38,443 nt of DNA from Pseudomonas cyclaminis (GCF_015163715.1 NZ_JADDUM010000008.1:1-38443); one strand, 5' to 3'. Counted from the stretch's first letter, positions 1-8,677 are shown. Numbers and translations: made by a program. Notes: generated by a model from the letters alone, not told the origin.

Positions 1-107
1 ATCGCCTGTCAGGAAGGGAGAAGGCCAATGAATGAGGGTCTTGCGAGGAAGTTGAAGCGCTTGAGTCGCAGGTTCAGAAATACCCGGTATTTCCTATAGA
101 ACACGAT

Positions 108-207
108 CCCTGTAGTGAGCGAGCTTGCTCGCGCTGGAGTGCGTAGCGCTCCCGTTTTTTTGGGGCCGCTACGCAGTCCGAGCGGGAGCAAGCTCCCTCG
201 CCACAGG
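108..207. repeat. Inverted pair of REP palindromes (REPIN) upstream of the antiporter gene
   Basis: Two REP-like palindromes in opposite orientation lie at 108-137 (core GAGCGAGCTTGCTCGCGC) and 179-207 (core GGGAGCAAGCTCCCTCGC). The outer bases CCTGT and ACAGG mirror each other. Between them GCGTAGCG (141-148) pairs with CGCTACGC (167-174) around a T-rich loop. Such doublets are typical of intergenic DNA in fluorescens-group Pseudomonas and are moved by RAYT proteins, none of which is encoded here. The hairpin may also stop transcription entering from the left. Confidence 0.8.
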
Positions 208-345
208 TTTTTTGACATGCAGCCCCGCCTCCTGCAAAGTGCGCGCCCTCTAATAAGACCTCCTTAAAGCCTGCACGCGGGTCGCCAGCCAATGGCCACC
301 TGAGCGAGGGCATGCCTGTTTTTTATGTTTTTGCTTGAGGTAACC

Positions 346-1668
346 ATGATTAACGCAGTCATCGCCGCGGTCGGCACCATGCTGGTGCTCAGCCTGTCCC
401 GCGTGCATGTGGTCATCGCCATCATCGTCGGCGCCCTGGTGGGCGGTTTGACCGGTGGCCTGGGCATCGAAGCCACGCTCAAAGCCTTCAACGGCGGTTT
501 GGGCGGCGGTGCGACCGTGGCGTTGTCCTACGCATTGCTCGGCGCTTTCGCGGTGGCGATTGCCAAGTCCGGCCTGGCCCATGCCCTGGCGGACAAAGCC
601 TTGTTGCTGGTTGACCGCCAGGAAGCCACCGGTGGCAGCCACGTCAAATGGCTGTTGATCGGCTTGCTGTGGATGGTGGCGATTGCGTCGCAGAACATCT
701 TGCCGATCCACATTGCGTTCATTCCTCTGCTGGTGCCGCCGCTGTTGTACGTGCTGACCAAGCTGCAGCTGGACCGCCGCCTGATTGCCTGCGTGATGAC
801 CTTCGGCCTGATCACCCCCTACATGTTCCTGCCGGTGGGTTTCGGCAATATCTTCCTCAACCAGATCCTGCTGGCCAATGTGGCCAAGAGTGGTGTGGAC
901 ATCAGCCAGGTCAACGTGACCCACGCCATGAGCCTGCCCGCCCTGGGCATGGTGGTTGGCCTGCTGGTGGCGGTGTTTATCAGCTACCGCAAGAAGCGCG
1001 TGTATGACCTGGAAAAAATCGAGCGCATCGAGCAAGTCGCGGTGCAGTACAACCCGCTGACCCTGCTGGTGGCCGGCGTGGCGATTGCCTCGGCGTTCAT
1101 CATTCAACTGTGGCTGGACTCGATGATCATCGGTGCCCTGGCCGGCTTCCTGATCTTCTCGGTGTCGGGCATCGTGCGCTGGCGCGACACCGACGACCTG
1201 TTCACCGAAGGCATGAAGATGATGGCCATGATCGGCTTCATCATGATCGCCGCCTCAGGTTTTGCCGAAGTGCTCAAGGCCACGGGCGACGTGCGCTCGC
1301 TGGTGGAAACCTCGGCGGCGTTTATCGGCCATAGCCGTGGCGTCGGTGCCTTGTTGATGTTGCTGGTGGGCCTGCTGGTGACCATGGGCATCGGCTCGTC
1401 GTTTTCCACCGTGCCGATCCTGGCGGCGATTTTTGTGCCGCTGTGTGTGCAACTGGGCTTCAGCCCGATGGCTATCGTGTGCATCGTTGGTACGGCGGGT
1501 GCGCTGGGCGATGCCGGCTCACCCGCATCGGACTCCACCCTCGGCCCGACCTCCGGCCTGAACATCGACGGCCAGCATCACCATATCTGGGACACCGTGG
1601 TGCCGACCTTCCTGCACTACAACCTGCCATTGCTGGCATTTGGCTGGCTGGCGGCGATGACACTCTAA
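346..1668 (+). CDS. Na+/H+ antiporter family protein (NhaC/YuiF-like)
   Basis: A 440-residue inner-membrane transporter, almost entirely hydrophobic helices, resembling the Na+/H+ antiporter (NhaC-like, YuiF-type) branch of the ion transporter superfamily. Glycine-rich stretches such as [10 protein letters not shown] near the N-terminus and the conserved-looking [10 protein letters not shown] in the last quarter fit that family. Substrate is not certain: relatives have also been annotated as amino-acid or carboxylate permeases. The ATG at 346 is chosen because TTGAGG lies 5-10 bases before it; a further in-frame ATG at 325 lacks a ribosome site. The chemoreceptor follows 61 bp later on the same strand, so co-transcription is possible. 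Codon use is that of the core genome, in contrast to the DNA right of 4.2 kb. Confidence 0.8.
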   Translation: MINAVIAAVGTMLVLSLSRVHVVIAIIVGALVGGLTGGLGIEATLKAFNGGLGGGATVALSYALLGAFAVAIAKSGLAHALADKALLLVDRQEATGGSHVKWLLIGLLWMVAIASQNILPIHIAFIPLLVPPLLYVLTKLQLDRRLIACVMTFGLITPYMFLPVGFGNIFLNQILLANVAKSGVDISQVNVTHAMSLPALGMVVGLLVAVFISYRKKRVYDLEKIERIEQVAVQYNPLTLLVAGVAIASAFIIQLWLDSMIIGALAGFLIFSVSGIVRWRDTDDLFTEGMKMMAMIGFIMIAASGFAEVLKATGDVRSLVETSAAFIGHSRGVGALLMLLVGLLVTMGIGSSFSTVPILAAIFVPLCVQLGFSPMAIVCIVGTAGALGDAGSPASDSTLGPTSGLNIDGQHHHIWDTVVPTFLHYNLPLLAFGWLAAMTL

Positions 1669-1729
1669 TCTACAGATTCACCGCCGCTGGCCGATAACCT
1701 CTCAAGTCGCCTAATAAGAGAGAAAAGCC

Positions 1730-3409
1730 ATGCGTCTGAGTCTGAAGGCCAAAGTCCTGTCCCTCGCCGTTGTGCCGGTGTTGCTGTTTGCCGTGGTGAT
1801 CAGCCTGACCACTGTGTGGATCCTCCAGGGGCAGGCGCGCAACGAGGTGGATGAAACCCGCCAGCGTCTGCTCAACAACGCCAAGGCCACCCTGCAAAGT
1901 TATGTGGAAGTGGCCATGAGCACCATCAAACCGCTCTACGACGCCGCCGCCCCCGGTGATACGGCGGCGCGGGCCGAGGTGGTCAGACTGCTGTCCAACA
2001 CCAGTTACGGCAAGGACGGCTACTTCTTCGGCTACGACTCAGAGACCATCCGCCTGTTCAAGGGCAACAGCCCCGATGGCGTGGGCAAGAGCTTCAAAGA
2101 CAATCGCGACCCCAACGGCGTATACGTCAACCGCGACCTGGTCAAGGTCGGCAAGGACGGCAGCCACTACCTGCAATACAGTTCTACCCAACCCGGCCAG
2201 ACCGAACTGGTGCCCAAGCTCGGCTACACCGAATACCTGCCCAAGTGGGACATGGTCATCGGTACATCCGTGAACCTTGATGGCATCGAAGCCCAGGTGG
2301 CGGTGGTCGAGGCCAAGGTCGAGAAACGCATGGAAGGTGTGCTGCTGAGTATCCTCGGTGTGGCTGTGGTGGTGCTGCTGGTGATCGCCGCCGTGGGCAT
2401 GCTGCTGGCCAATGCCATCCTGCGTCCGCTGCACCTGATGAAAGCCAACCTCGATGACATCGCTGCCGGTGAAGGCGACTTGACCCGCCGCCTGGCCATC
2501 ACCAGCCAGGATGAATTGGGCGACCTGGCCGGTGCGTTCAACCGGTTTGTCGACAAGATCCACGGCCTGGTGCGCCAGATCACTGAAATGACCGCGCAAC
2601 TGACCGGGCTGGTGAGCCAGGTGTCCGACCAGGCCCAGCGCTCGGAGCAGGCCATGGAACGCCAGCGCCACGAGACCGACCAGGTGGCCACCGCGATCAA
2701 CCAGATGTCTTCGGCTGCGCAGGAAGTGGCGCGCAGTGCTCAAGGCGCCTCGGTGGCGGCGCAACAGACCGACGCTGAAGGCCAGGCCGCCAAGCGCGTG
2801 GTGGACGGCAGCATCGCGCAGATCCATGCGCTGGTGAACGATATCCGCAGCAGCGGCGTGTCCCTCGACAGCTTGCAGCAGGATGTGGCGTCGATTGTCA
2901 GCGTCTTGAGCGTGATCCGTTCGATTGCCGAGCAGACCAACCTGCTGGCCCTGAACGCGGCGATTGAAGCCGCACGGGCCGGGGAGGCTGGCCGTGGTTT
3001 TGCGGTGGTCGCCGACGAAGTGCGCGCCCTGGCCAGCCGCACCCAGACCAGCACCCAGGAAATCCAGGGCATGATCGACCGCCTGCAAAAAGGCACGGTC
3101 GCCGCCGTGGACGCGATGCGCCGCTCCAGCGATGCCGGTGACGGCACCTCGGCCCAGGCCAACCAGGCCGGCGCTTCCCTGGATACCATGGCCCAGTTGA
3201 TCGGCACCATTAACTCAATGAACGCTCAGATTGCCAGCGCTGCCGAAGAACAGACCGCCGTGGCCGAAGAGATCAACCGCAGCGTGCACCAGATTGCCGT
3301 GGCGGTGGACAGCGTCGCCGATGAAACCCAGTTGGGCGCCCAGACCTCCCGTAGCCTGGCGGACCTGGGCCAGCGCCTGGGGCAGTTGGTCGGGCAGTTC
3401 CGGATTTAA
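1730..3409 (+). CDS. Methyl-accepting chemotaxis protein with a Cache sensor
   Basis: A complete 559-residue chemoreceptor. A transmembrane helix at about 7-32 is followed by a periplasmic sensor of about 150 residues with the single-Cache (sCache_2) look ([10 protein letters not shown], then a second [10 protein letters not shown] strand), a second transmembrane helix near 200-222, a HAMP linker, and the cytoplasmic signalling hairpin. The tip contains [19 protein letters not shown] and [12 protein letters not shown], which bind CheA/CheW. There is no C-terminal CheR-tethering pentapeptide; it ends GQLVGQFRI. Cache receptors of this size in Pseudomonas often detect small organic acids, but the ligand cannot be read from the sequence. 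GAGAGAAAAG lies just upstream of the ATG. Its stop codon overlaps the convergent trhP stop by three bases. Confidence 0.92.
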   Translation: MRLSLKAKVLSLAVVPVLLFAVVISLTTVWILQGQARNEVDETRQRLLNNAKATLQSYVEVAMSTIKPLYDAAAPGDTAARAEVVRLLSNTSYGKDGYFFGYDSETIRLFKGNSPDGVGKSFKDNRDPNGVYVNRDLVKVGKDGSHYLQYSSTQPGQTELVPKLGYTEYLPKWDMVIGTSVNLDGIEAQVAVVEAKVEKRMEGVLLSILGVAVVVLLVIAAVGMLLANAILRPLHLMKANLDDIAAGEGDLTRRLAITSQDELGDLAGAFNRFVDKIHGLVRQITEMTAQLTGLVSQVSDQAQRSEQAMERQRHETDQVATAINQMSSAAQEVARSAQGASVAAQQTDAEGQAAKRVVDGSIAQIHALVNDIRSSGVSLDSLQQDVASIVSVLSVIRSIAEQTNLLALNAAIEAARAGEAGRGFAVVADEVRALASRTQTSTQEIQGMIDRLQKGTVAAVDAMRRSSDAGDGTSAQANQAGASLDTMAQLIGTINSMNAQIASAAEEQTAVAEEINRSVHQIAVAVDSVADETQLGAQTSRSLADLGQRLGQLVGQFRI

Positions 3410-4212
3410 ACGTCGCGCATCAGCAGGCCGAAGCGCAGGTCCATCTCGGTCGGGATCGGTACATACACGGTGTGCCCATCCCCCGGCGCCACCTCGATGG
3501 CCTCGCCCTTGGCGTTGTGCAACGTGGCCAGGTCAAAGTGGAAGTTGCCGGCGGGGGTCATCAGCTCCAGGTGGTTGCCCACGGCAAAGCGATTCTTCAC
3601 TTTGACCTCGGCCAACTCGCCCCGGCGCTCGCCGGTCAACTCGCCCACAAACTGCTGGCGCTCGGACACGGAGCTGCCGTTCTGGTAGTTCTGGTATTCG
3701 TCGTGCACGTGTCGACGTAGAAACCCCTCGGTGTAGCCGCGTTGGGCGAGGGACTCCAGGTTGGTCATCAAGCAGCGATCAAACCCACGCCCGGCCACTG
3801 CGTCATCAATAGCCTGGCGGTACACCTGGGTGGTGCGTGCGCAGTAGAAGTGGGACTTGGTGCGCCCTTCGATCTTCAGCGAATGCACACCCATGTGGGT
3901 CAGGCGGTCCACGTGCTGCACGGCGCGCAGGTCCTTGGCATTCATGATGTAGGTGCCGTGCTCGTCCTCGAAGGCGGGCATCTGCTCATCGGGACGGTTG
4001 GCTTCCTGCAACAGGAACACCTGATCTGTCGGCGCGCCGATCCCGAGGGTCGGCTGATATTCCTGGACGATATCCCCCGTGGCATTCTCCACCGCTGGTG
4101 TAGCCTGATATTTCCAACGGCACGCGTTGGTGCAACTGCCTTGGTTGGCGTCGCGTTTGTTCATGTAGCCCGACAGCAGGCAGCGGCCGGAATAGGCCAT
4201 GCACAAGGCGCC
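3406..4212 (-). pseudogene. trhP: 5'-truncated U32 peptidase-family tRNA hydroxylation gene (trhP/yegQ)
   Basis: The remaining ~268 codons match the C-terminal part of YegQ/TrhP, a U32-family protein that in E. coli takes part in making 5-hydroxyuridine at tRNA position 34. Visible hallmarks are GALCMAYSGRCLLSGY, the cysteine pair QGSCTNACRW, and HSLKIEGRTKSHFY. Full-length relatives are about 450 residues, so roughly 185-190 N-terminal residues are missing. Similarity ends at the Gly-Ala codons near 4212; upstream codons (to an in-frame stop at 4270-4272) encode unrelated residues. The only starts are an internal TTG (4206) or ATG (4200). I read this as disruption by the accessory DNA to the right; the 5' half may lie beyond the window. 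Function is probably lost unless another copy exists. Confidence 0.85.
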
Positions 4213-4396
4213 TTTTCCAACTCGAGAGTGAGACTTGTCAATTTGTCTTAAGCGTTTAGCTGTCAGTTTTCATACTCAAGCTTCTGCCATAGGTTGTCAG
4301 AGGCGTGACGTTTACAGGTCCAATGTCATGAAAAACCGGTATCGGTAAGGGGGGCGGGCTGAAAGACAGTAACCATGCTGGGGCAGCTTGCTACCT
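4213..4396. other. Left edge of the accessory region with repeated TGTC motifs
   Basis: No gene is visible here. The stretch starts exactly where trhP similarity stops. It holds five TGTC-core hexamers in the same orientation: TTGTCA 4235-4240, TTGTCT 4243-4248, CTGTCA 4260-4265, TTGTCA 4294-4299 and ATGTCA 4323-4328. Arrays of short direct repeats at an element end recall transposase-binding sites of Tn7-like or Tn5053-like elements, but no transposase of those families is present in the window and the pattern could be chance. The expected partner toxin of the next gene is not here. Confidence 0.4.
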
Positions 4397-4984
4397 TCAA
4401 ATCGACACAAGAGTTAACTTGGTCCTCATCCAGGCTGGCATTCGACATGCTTGGAGCGTTTCGAGATCGTCTTCGCTAAGCGCTTGTTTAATATGTGAAA
4501 CTACCTCGAAGGACAAGGCTTCTTTTCCGATGTAGTGAAAAGCCGTGAGAGCTATTCCTACCTTGGTGTTTGCATGCTGAAAGCGATCTCTTGACGCGTG
4601 CTGTAATCGAATGGTGGTATTGCCAATGTGGATTTGACGTGTTGACCCGCTGGTGTAGAAAGTGAGTAACACCTGCATTTGCGTACTTAGCCCCAACAAA
4701 CGAACGGCCTCAGAACCGTGTATCTGAACCGTCTCTCCTTTTGCTTTGGTCATCAATCTCATCACCGTAAGAGGGCTAGCGCGCACCTTGCCTGCGTACT
4801 TGCTTTCTTTCGGTCGCATATAGACTCCGCGAGCTACACGCTCTAGGGTGCCGTTCTCAACAAGTCTAGAGAGCGCTTTATTGACCGATGCTGGACTCCC
4901 AAGCTGCGTGAGGAGGCTACCGAGAAAAGGGCGCCCCTTAGGCATGTGTTGGATTCGTTTGGCGATTGATTTTGCGACGGACAT
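4397..4984 (-). CDS. DUF6088 / AbiEi-type antitoxin-like protein, no toxin partner
   Basis: A 195-residue protein of the DUF6088 type, related to AbiEi antitoxins of type IV toxin-antitoxin systems. The N-terminal ~65 residues form a winged-helix DNA-binding region (SVNKALSRLVENGTLERVARGVYMRP is read in that segment's pattern of a helix plus wing), followed by the AbiEi-like domain with QIHGSEAVRLLGLSTQ and a strand-rich middle. In AbiE systems the antitoxin represses its own promoter and counteracts an AbiEii nucleotidyltransferase encoded just downstream. Downstream here only about 185 bp remain before the trhP remnant, so the toxin is absent. ATG 4984 has AGAG seven bases upstream; an in-frame ATG at 4999 adds five residues. 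An orphan antitoxin or stand-alone regulator is the best reading. Confidence 0.72.
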   Translation of the reverse strand: MSVAKSIAKRIQHMPKGRPFLGSLLTQLGSPASVNKALSRLVENGTLERVARGVYMRPKESKYAGKVRASPLTVMRLMTKAKGETVQIHGSEAVRLLGLSTQMQVLLTFYTSGSTRQIHIGNTTIRLQHASRDRFQHANTKVGIALTAFHYIGKEALSFEVVSHIKQALSEDDLETLQACRMPAWMRTKLTLVSI

Positions 4985-4999
4985 TAAGGGCTCTAGCAT

Positions 5000-5368
5000 T
5001 CTATGAAGCCATTTGATTTCCTCGCAAAGATAATACCTGCAAGCCTGTTATGTAATGCGTTCACTTCAACAAAAAATCATGAGTGTCGTTGGGGGAGGTG
5101 CAAGAATTGAGAAACGGAACAACATCGCTCGCGTCCAGCAGCACAGTGGGCTATCTCAGTGTATTTTCACCAGCGCGAATGATTGAATAGTTTAATTTAA
5201 TGGTGTCATTCAGAAAGAAATAGCCGCGCATCAGAATCGTCAGCGGATACAGGCCCATAGCGGAAACGAAGGCGTGAACATGCTCAGAGTAAACCTCTCT
5301 CCGGCGCTATCCAGTTGGCTTAGGTAGGTTTAGGCCTACCTATCATATTTATCGGCTTCGGGTAGCGG
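5000..5368. other. Gene-free interval with one stem-loop
   Basis: No convincing coding sequence. An 8-bp perfect stem, TAGGTAGG (5321-5328) with CCTACCTA (5335-5342) and a 6-base loop, sits about 25 bp beyond the end of the leftward XRE gene. It could end that transcript, although there is no T-run in the leftward direction. The rest is A+T-rich and unremarkable. Confidence 0.45.
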
Positions 5369-5650
5369 CTAGAACCCTATTTCAGCTAGCTCAAACTGAA
5401 TCCTTTCAAACAACTGATCCTTGTTGGCGCCCTCGCTTGATGTGAGGTAGCCAGCGAAGATTATGCTCATAGGATGAACCCCGAGAACATCTGCCATCTG
5501 CTCGATTTTGTCTATCGACGCACTGCCTCTTCCTGCTTCAAGGTTACTGATGTAGGGCTGGCTTGGACCTAGGCTTTCCTGGGGAATGTCTCTCTTGAGT
5601 CGATATGACTTAATGGAGGTACCGATGGCCCGCTTTAGTTCCAATCGCAT
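5369..5650 (-). CDS. XRE-family HTH regulator
   Basis: A 93-residue protein that is mostly one Cro/C1-type helix-turn-helix: RAIGTSIKSYRLKRDIPQ, then the recognition segment QPYISNLEAGRGSASIDKI and ADVLGVHPMSIIF. The ~25 C-terminal residues are acidic and helical. ATG 5650 is preferred because GAGAAG lies six bases upstream; a TTG at 5665 would add five residues. It is transcribed away from the unknown gene at 5747 or 5939, and a perfect palindrome lies between the two (5700-5714), which suggests self-regulation and control of the neighbour. Regulators of this size often serve as antitoxins or as controllers of restriction or phage modules; the role here is unknown. Confidence 0.8.
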   Translation of the reverse strand: MRLELKRAIGTSIKSYRLKRDIPQESLGPSQPYISNLEAGRGSASIDKIEQMADVLGVHPMSIIFAGYLTSSEGANKDQLFERIQFELAEIGF

Positions 5651-5699
5651 GAGTACTTCTCGCAAAAGGAACGATAAAGCCGGTCAAAGCAGTTTTGTT

Positions 5700-5720
5700 C
5701 TATACTGTGTATAGTATAAT
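5700..5720 (+). promoter_or_regulatory. Palindromic operator adjoining a -10 box
   Basis: CTATAC-TGT-GTATAG (5700-5714) is a perfect inverted repeat with a 3-base centre, directly followed by TATAAT (5715-5720), a consensus -10 for the rightward gene. A T-rich -35 (TTTTGT, 5693-5698) with a 16-bp spacer is weak. The site would place a bound XRE dimer on the promoter core. Assignment of the XRE protein at 5369-5650 as ligand is inference from position. Confidence 0.6.
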
Positions 5721-5746
5721 TTGGCTTTTCCTAGGTTTTTAACGCA

Positions 5747-6664
5747 GTGGGCGCCAATTTACCGAGATTATTCTGCTGGGGTCCTAAGGCTTCTGGAAGC
5801 TTCGTACAAATAGAAAGCAAGCGTTACTCACGTCCCACCACACCACTGCGGATGAGATATGACGTTTACATCGCTTCGCCTCTCCACTACAAAGCTTCAA
5901 GACAATGCCTGAATTGCATTCGCGAGATTGATACGCCTATGAAAACGAAGTCATCGCGTTTGCCCGTCTGCATCGAATTGCCAGATCGCGCGTCGCTCGA
6001 AGATGGGACGTTTTTTGTCCGCTTGCGAACGCTCGATGAGCTAGATGAATTTTGGTGTGAGCACCGGGGGAAATTTGCCTTCGCTTGTGAGGGTAAAACC
6101 TCTATTAAGCCGAGCTTTTTGAACGAGTATGAATGGGTGTTTGGCTTGACGAGGGACGCAGTGGTGCGCACGGTCTTGCGCTGGGAACAGTCAGGTATTA
6201 GCTGTGAATTTTATGATTGGGCGAAACATGATTCGCAAATGCACAAACTTTTTTTCTTGGATCGCGATGCTGAACGCGATTCCATGATTGAAAAGGGCAT
6301 ATGGTCGGAAAAGGATGAAGCAGATTTCCGCGCCGATTGCGTGCGTCGAACTCCCAAGACCTATCGCGGATGGTGGCGATTTTGCAGTCTGCCTAATGAA
6401 TACAGTTCTAGCGAATGGCTGAGTGACTGCCCGGGCCACGAGGAGTTGATTGATCCCCACATGGACTATCAGGAGGTTATGACCACTCTCCAAGAGCAAA
6501 TGTTCGATGATTGGCGGGAGTCTGAATTTTGGGATCTCGAATCGCATAACGGTGAAAGCATCGAGGAGCTTATCCAGTACTGGAAAAATGAGCGTGCGAA
6601 AGGCGAGGGCTATTATGGTGAGGAAAATGAGACGCTTGAGAGTACTCACGAAGCTCGTTTGTGA
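5747..6664 (+). CDS. Hypothetical acidic, aromatic-rich protein divergent from the XRE gene
   Basis: I do not recognise this protein. From the GTG at 5747 it has 305 residues; an ATG at 5939 gives 241 residues (MKTKSSRLPVCIELPDR). The later start is plausible because the first ~64 residues are basic and irregular whereas the remainder is compact, acidic and rich in Trp, Tyr and Phe (TYRGWWRFCSLPNEYSSSEW; C-terminal WRESEFWDLESHNGESIEEL). No signal peptide, membrane helix or catalytic motif is evident. The predicted -10 at 5715-5720 would give a short leader to 5747 or a ~200-base leader to 5939. Codon use is more A+T-rich than that of the core genes, suggesting transfer. The pairing with a divergent XRE regulator and a palindrome suggests a regulated two-gene module, possibly toxin-antitoxin-like, but this is conjecture. 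Confidence 0.6.
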   Translation: MGANLPRLFCWGPKASGSFVQIESKRYSRPTTPLRMRYDVYIASPLHYKASRQCLNCIREIDTPMKTKSSRLPVCIELPDRASLEDGTFFVRLRTLDELDEFWCEHRGKFAFACEGKTSIKPSFLNEYEWVFGLTRDAVVRTVLRWEQSGISCEFYDWAKHDSQMHKLFFLDRDAERDSMIEKGIWSEKDEADFRADCVRRTPKTYRGWWRFCSLPNEYSSSEWLSDCPGHEELIDPHMDYQEVMTTLQEQMFDDWRESEFWDLESHNGESIEELIQYWKNERAKGEGYYGEENETLESTHEARL

Positions 6665-6818
6665 GTGATGCACGTTGTGCTAGCTCATTCGCCATAAAAA
6701 ATGACCAAGCTTCTTGCTGGTAAGCACATCGAGTTCGTAAGAAATGGCGGTGCAGGGCGTTGAAGAAGGTCGAGCTCACGACCGCCTACAATATACCCGC
6801 TCGTGAAAGGAGAACAGC

Positions 6819-6938
6819 ATGACAATGCCAAACGAACGTACGCGAGTGCTCATTCAAACGCGAGATTTTCTGGTCTCGCTTTCGCAAGATGAAGCAGCAT
6901 CAGAGTCAATTCGACGGCAGGCTAAACAACTTTTGTGA
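6819..6938 (+). pseudogene. Truncated BPSL0761-family gene
   Basis: The 39 codons from ATG 6819 (GGAG eight bases upstream) closely parallel the first 39 of the gene at 7475: both begin MTMPNERTR and share IQTRDFLV and SIRRQA. Similarity stops after the Leu-Leu pair, where this copy meets TGA (6936-6938) and unrelated DNA. The intact copy is 72 residues, so about 33 C-terminal residues are gone. The two copies differ at many third positions and this one is more A+T-rich, so it is not a recent duplication. Function of the family is unknown. It may still make a short peptide. Confidence 0.7.
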
Positions 6939-7474
6939 TCGTCTAGATCATGGTGGGGACGATCAGGAAGCGATTCATTGAAGGTGAGGCTTGGATGCAG
7001 GTCACCTTGCTGCCGGAGTTGAATTCGATCTGGGTGCACTTGGATATGAAGGTGTTGATCGGAGTTCCGTGGTGCGCTCATGTCGGCCGGTGCGAGGTGC
7101 ACACTGGGGCGGCCTTTGGTGAATCGCGGCGCATCGAACTGACCGCGACGGACAATTTCGTACCGCGATATGGGCAATGCAATTACACCTGTACAGCAGG
7201 ACTGTTAATCACTCTGGCGGGGTGAACTATCAGGTTTGAGAAGACAAGATTCCCAAACCTGAGCACGGTTTTTGCCCGCGGGCCTTGATGGACGGTACGC
7301 CGAGGAGGGCAGGGGCCTGATTCTCCAAAAGCCCGGGCCGATCCCGGCAATAGACTCGATGGGCCGTCTTGGTTTAGGTGTAGGCTGTAGGCGATTTACC
7401 AGGCAGAAAACTGCGTCGGACGCCAGCGAGCGCAGAGCGGCTGGACCGTGCACGGTGTGTGCGAGGAGGACACC
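6939..7474. other. Interval without a supported gene between two BPSL0761-type copies
   Basis: About 535 bp. A 91-codon frame opens at 6950 on the plus strand, and a 107-codon frame runs opposite, but neither has a ribosome site, domain or protein-like character I can support. The first ~20 codons of the plus frame (RKRFIEGEAWMQVTLLPE) faintly echo the start of the IS1182-type transposase at 19178 (KRFIQGE...GTLLP), so this may be eroded insertion-sequence DNA. That resemblance is too short to call. Confidence 0.35.
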
Positions 7475-7693
7475 ATGACAATGCCGAACGAGCGCACGCG
7501 CGCACTCATCCAGACGCGAGACTTTCTGGTCGAGCTTGCAGAAGATTCCGCGCTTTCAGCGTCCATCCGACGTCAGGCCCGCCAGCTGTTACGGCATTAT
7601 CCCAATGCAAACGAGATCCTGCGGGCCGGGCAGCTCGAAGAGCGAAGGGTCGACCGACTGACCGAGCCCTTCCTGAGCTCCAGCATCGATTGA
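7475..7693 (+). CDS. BPSL0761 family protein
   Basis: A 72-residue soluble, mostly helical protein of the BPSL0761 family, found in Burkholderia and Pseudomonas accessory regions; its biochemical role is unknown. Characteristic segments are TRALIQTRDFLVELA and RQARQLLRHYP, followed by a charged C-terminal third ending PFLSSSID. A strong GAGGAGG sits six bases before ATG 7475. A truncated homologue lies ~650 bp upstream. The next gene, a DUF2384 antitoxin, starts ~190 bp downstream on the same strand, so the two could share a transcript. Confidence 0.75.
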   Translation: MTMPNERTRALIQTRDFLVELAEDSALSASIRRQARQLLRHYPNANEILRAGQLEERRVDRLTEPFLSSSID

Positions 7694-7881
7694 TCGCAGT
7701 GGCCACTCATCATCAGCCCAAAGCAGCTGATCCTAGTCTGTGGATACGTAGAGGGGAAAGGGCTCCATCGCCTTATCGACCTAGGGCGTTATGGAATTCC
7801 ACTGGCGCTCAATGGCGCTTCCGGTTAGACAGGCGTTAGCTCATATTCCATTGGATGGGACATCATTGGGAGGAAGTGTTA

Positions 7882-8358
7882 ATGAGCACTTCAACTGCGA
7901 CTCGACGTCCGGCAAAAAAGAAAGAGGCGTCCCGAGAGGAGGGCATCGCGGCCTTTTGGCGATTCAGTTCCCATCGAGAGTCGCTGACGGATGCGCGGAG
8001 GCTGCACCAAATAAAAGTAGGGTTGCCCGCCGACCTCATCCAGGTTGTTCGTTTGGCCTTCAACCTTCAGGACCGCCACCTGGAAACGCTGCTCAATGCA
8101 TCAATTTCGACCCTTGAAAGACGACGGCGAGAGCAAAAGAACCTTGATCCTGTCGCCTCCGAACGTTTGGACAGAATTGCTACGCTCAGTCGCTTGGTCG
8201 TGGCGATATTTGAGACACAAGTGACTGCCACACAGTGGATGTCGGCACCGAATAAAGCGCTCGGTGGGACGGCACCGATCATGCTCTGCGAAACCGAGAT
8301 CGGCGCTAAACAAGTTCGCCGTCTCCTTCAGGCCCTGGAGTGGGGCGGTGCTGCCTGA
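7882..8358 (+). CDS. Xre/MbcA/ParS (DUF2384) antitoxin-like protein
   Basis: A 158-residue protein with a lysine-rich start, a central helical Xre-like region (LPADLIQVVRLAFNLQDR, then SISTLERRRREQ) and the C-terminal toxin-binding segment typical of the family (WMSAPNKALGGTAPIML, then TEIGAKQVRRLLQALEWG). In RES-Xre systems this antitoxin neutralises a RES-domain toxin that breaks down NAD+, and autorepresses the operon. ATG 7882 has GGAAG five bases upstream; an in-frame ATG at 7855 is less well placed. Its stop overlaps the next ATG (TGATG, 8356-8360), the usual antitoxin-toxin coupling, but the following frame is only 67 codons, so the toxin seems to have decayed. Confidence 0.85.
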   Translation: MSTSTATRRPAKKKEASREEGIAAFWRFSSHRESLTDARRLHQIKVGLPADLIQVVRLAFNLQDRHLETLLNASISTLERRRREQKNLDPVASERLDRIATLSRLVVAIFETQVTATQWMSAPNKALGGTAPIMLCETEIGAKQVRRLLQALEWGGAA

Positions 8359-8561
8359 TGGCACCTGGCGACGACCGCTGGTACGAAATACGCGACGGGC
8401 CTTTCGGGATGCGTCCTGGGAAATCCGACGGGTCGGTGTTGCCATGGTCGACCAACCACCGCCAGTCGAGTGTTGAGAAAAAACGAAAGTTTCATCGAGA
8501 CCCGCTTACGCGGCGTCAGCTAAATGACTGGGCAGGTGCTGATTTTCGGCTTTTCGTTTAG
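8358..8561 (+). pseudogene. Short frame coupled to the antitoxin, possible RES-toxin remnant
   Basis: ATG 8358 overlaps the antitoxin stop in a TGATG, the position at which a RES toxin normally begins. The first residues (DDRWYEIRDGPF) are reminiscent of the RW-x-I-x-D-G start of some RES toxins, but the remaining ~45 residues show none of the glycine-arginine-tryptophan core (GGRWN) and the frame stops at 67 codons versus the usual ~150-230. I therefore read it as a decayed or truncated toxin; a small unrelated protein is the alternative. Downstream to 8677 there is no continuing frame. Confidence 0.4.
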
Positions 8562-8677
8562 GGGGACGCTGGAGCGTGTTTGCCTAACGGTTTCGATTAT
8601 AGGTGCGACGCGTTGCACTGCACGTGAGGGCTGCATGACGCTACGCCCTAGAACCCCATACAAGAGGTGCCTCAGTT

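Noticed and set aside
250..1107. A 285-codon minus-strand frame opposite the antiporter
   Set aside because: Composition dominated by His, Gln and Asp is typical of the antisense of a G+C-rich membrane protein gene; no ribosome site or domain.
2039..3088. A 349-codon minus-strand frame opposite the chemoreceptor
   Set aside because: Antisense shadow of a clearly real chemoreceptor; His- and Gln-rich with no family character.
6950..7225. A fragment of an IS1182-type transposase gene
   Set aside because: Only about a dozen scattered residues resemble the start of the transposase; the rest does not match, so I kept it as a gene-free interval.
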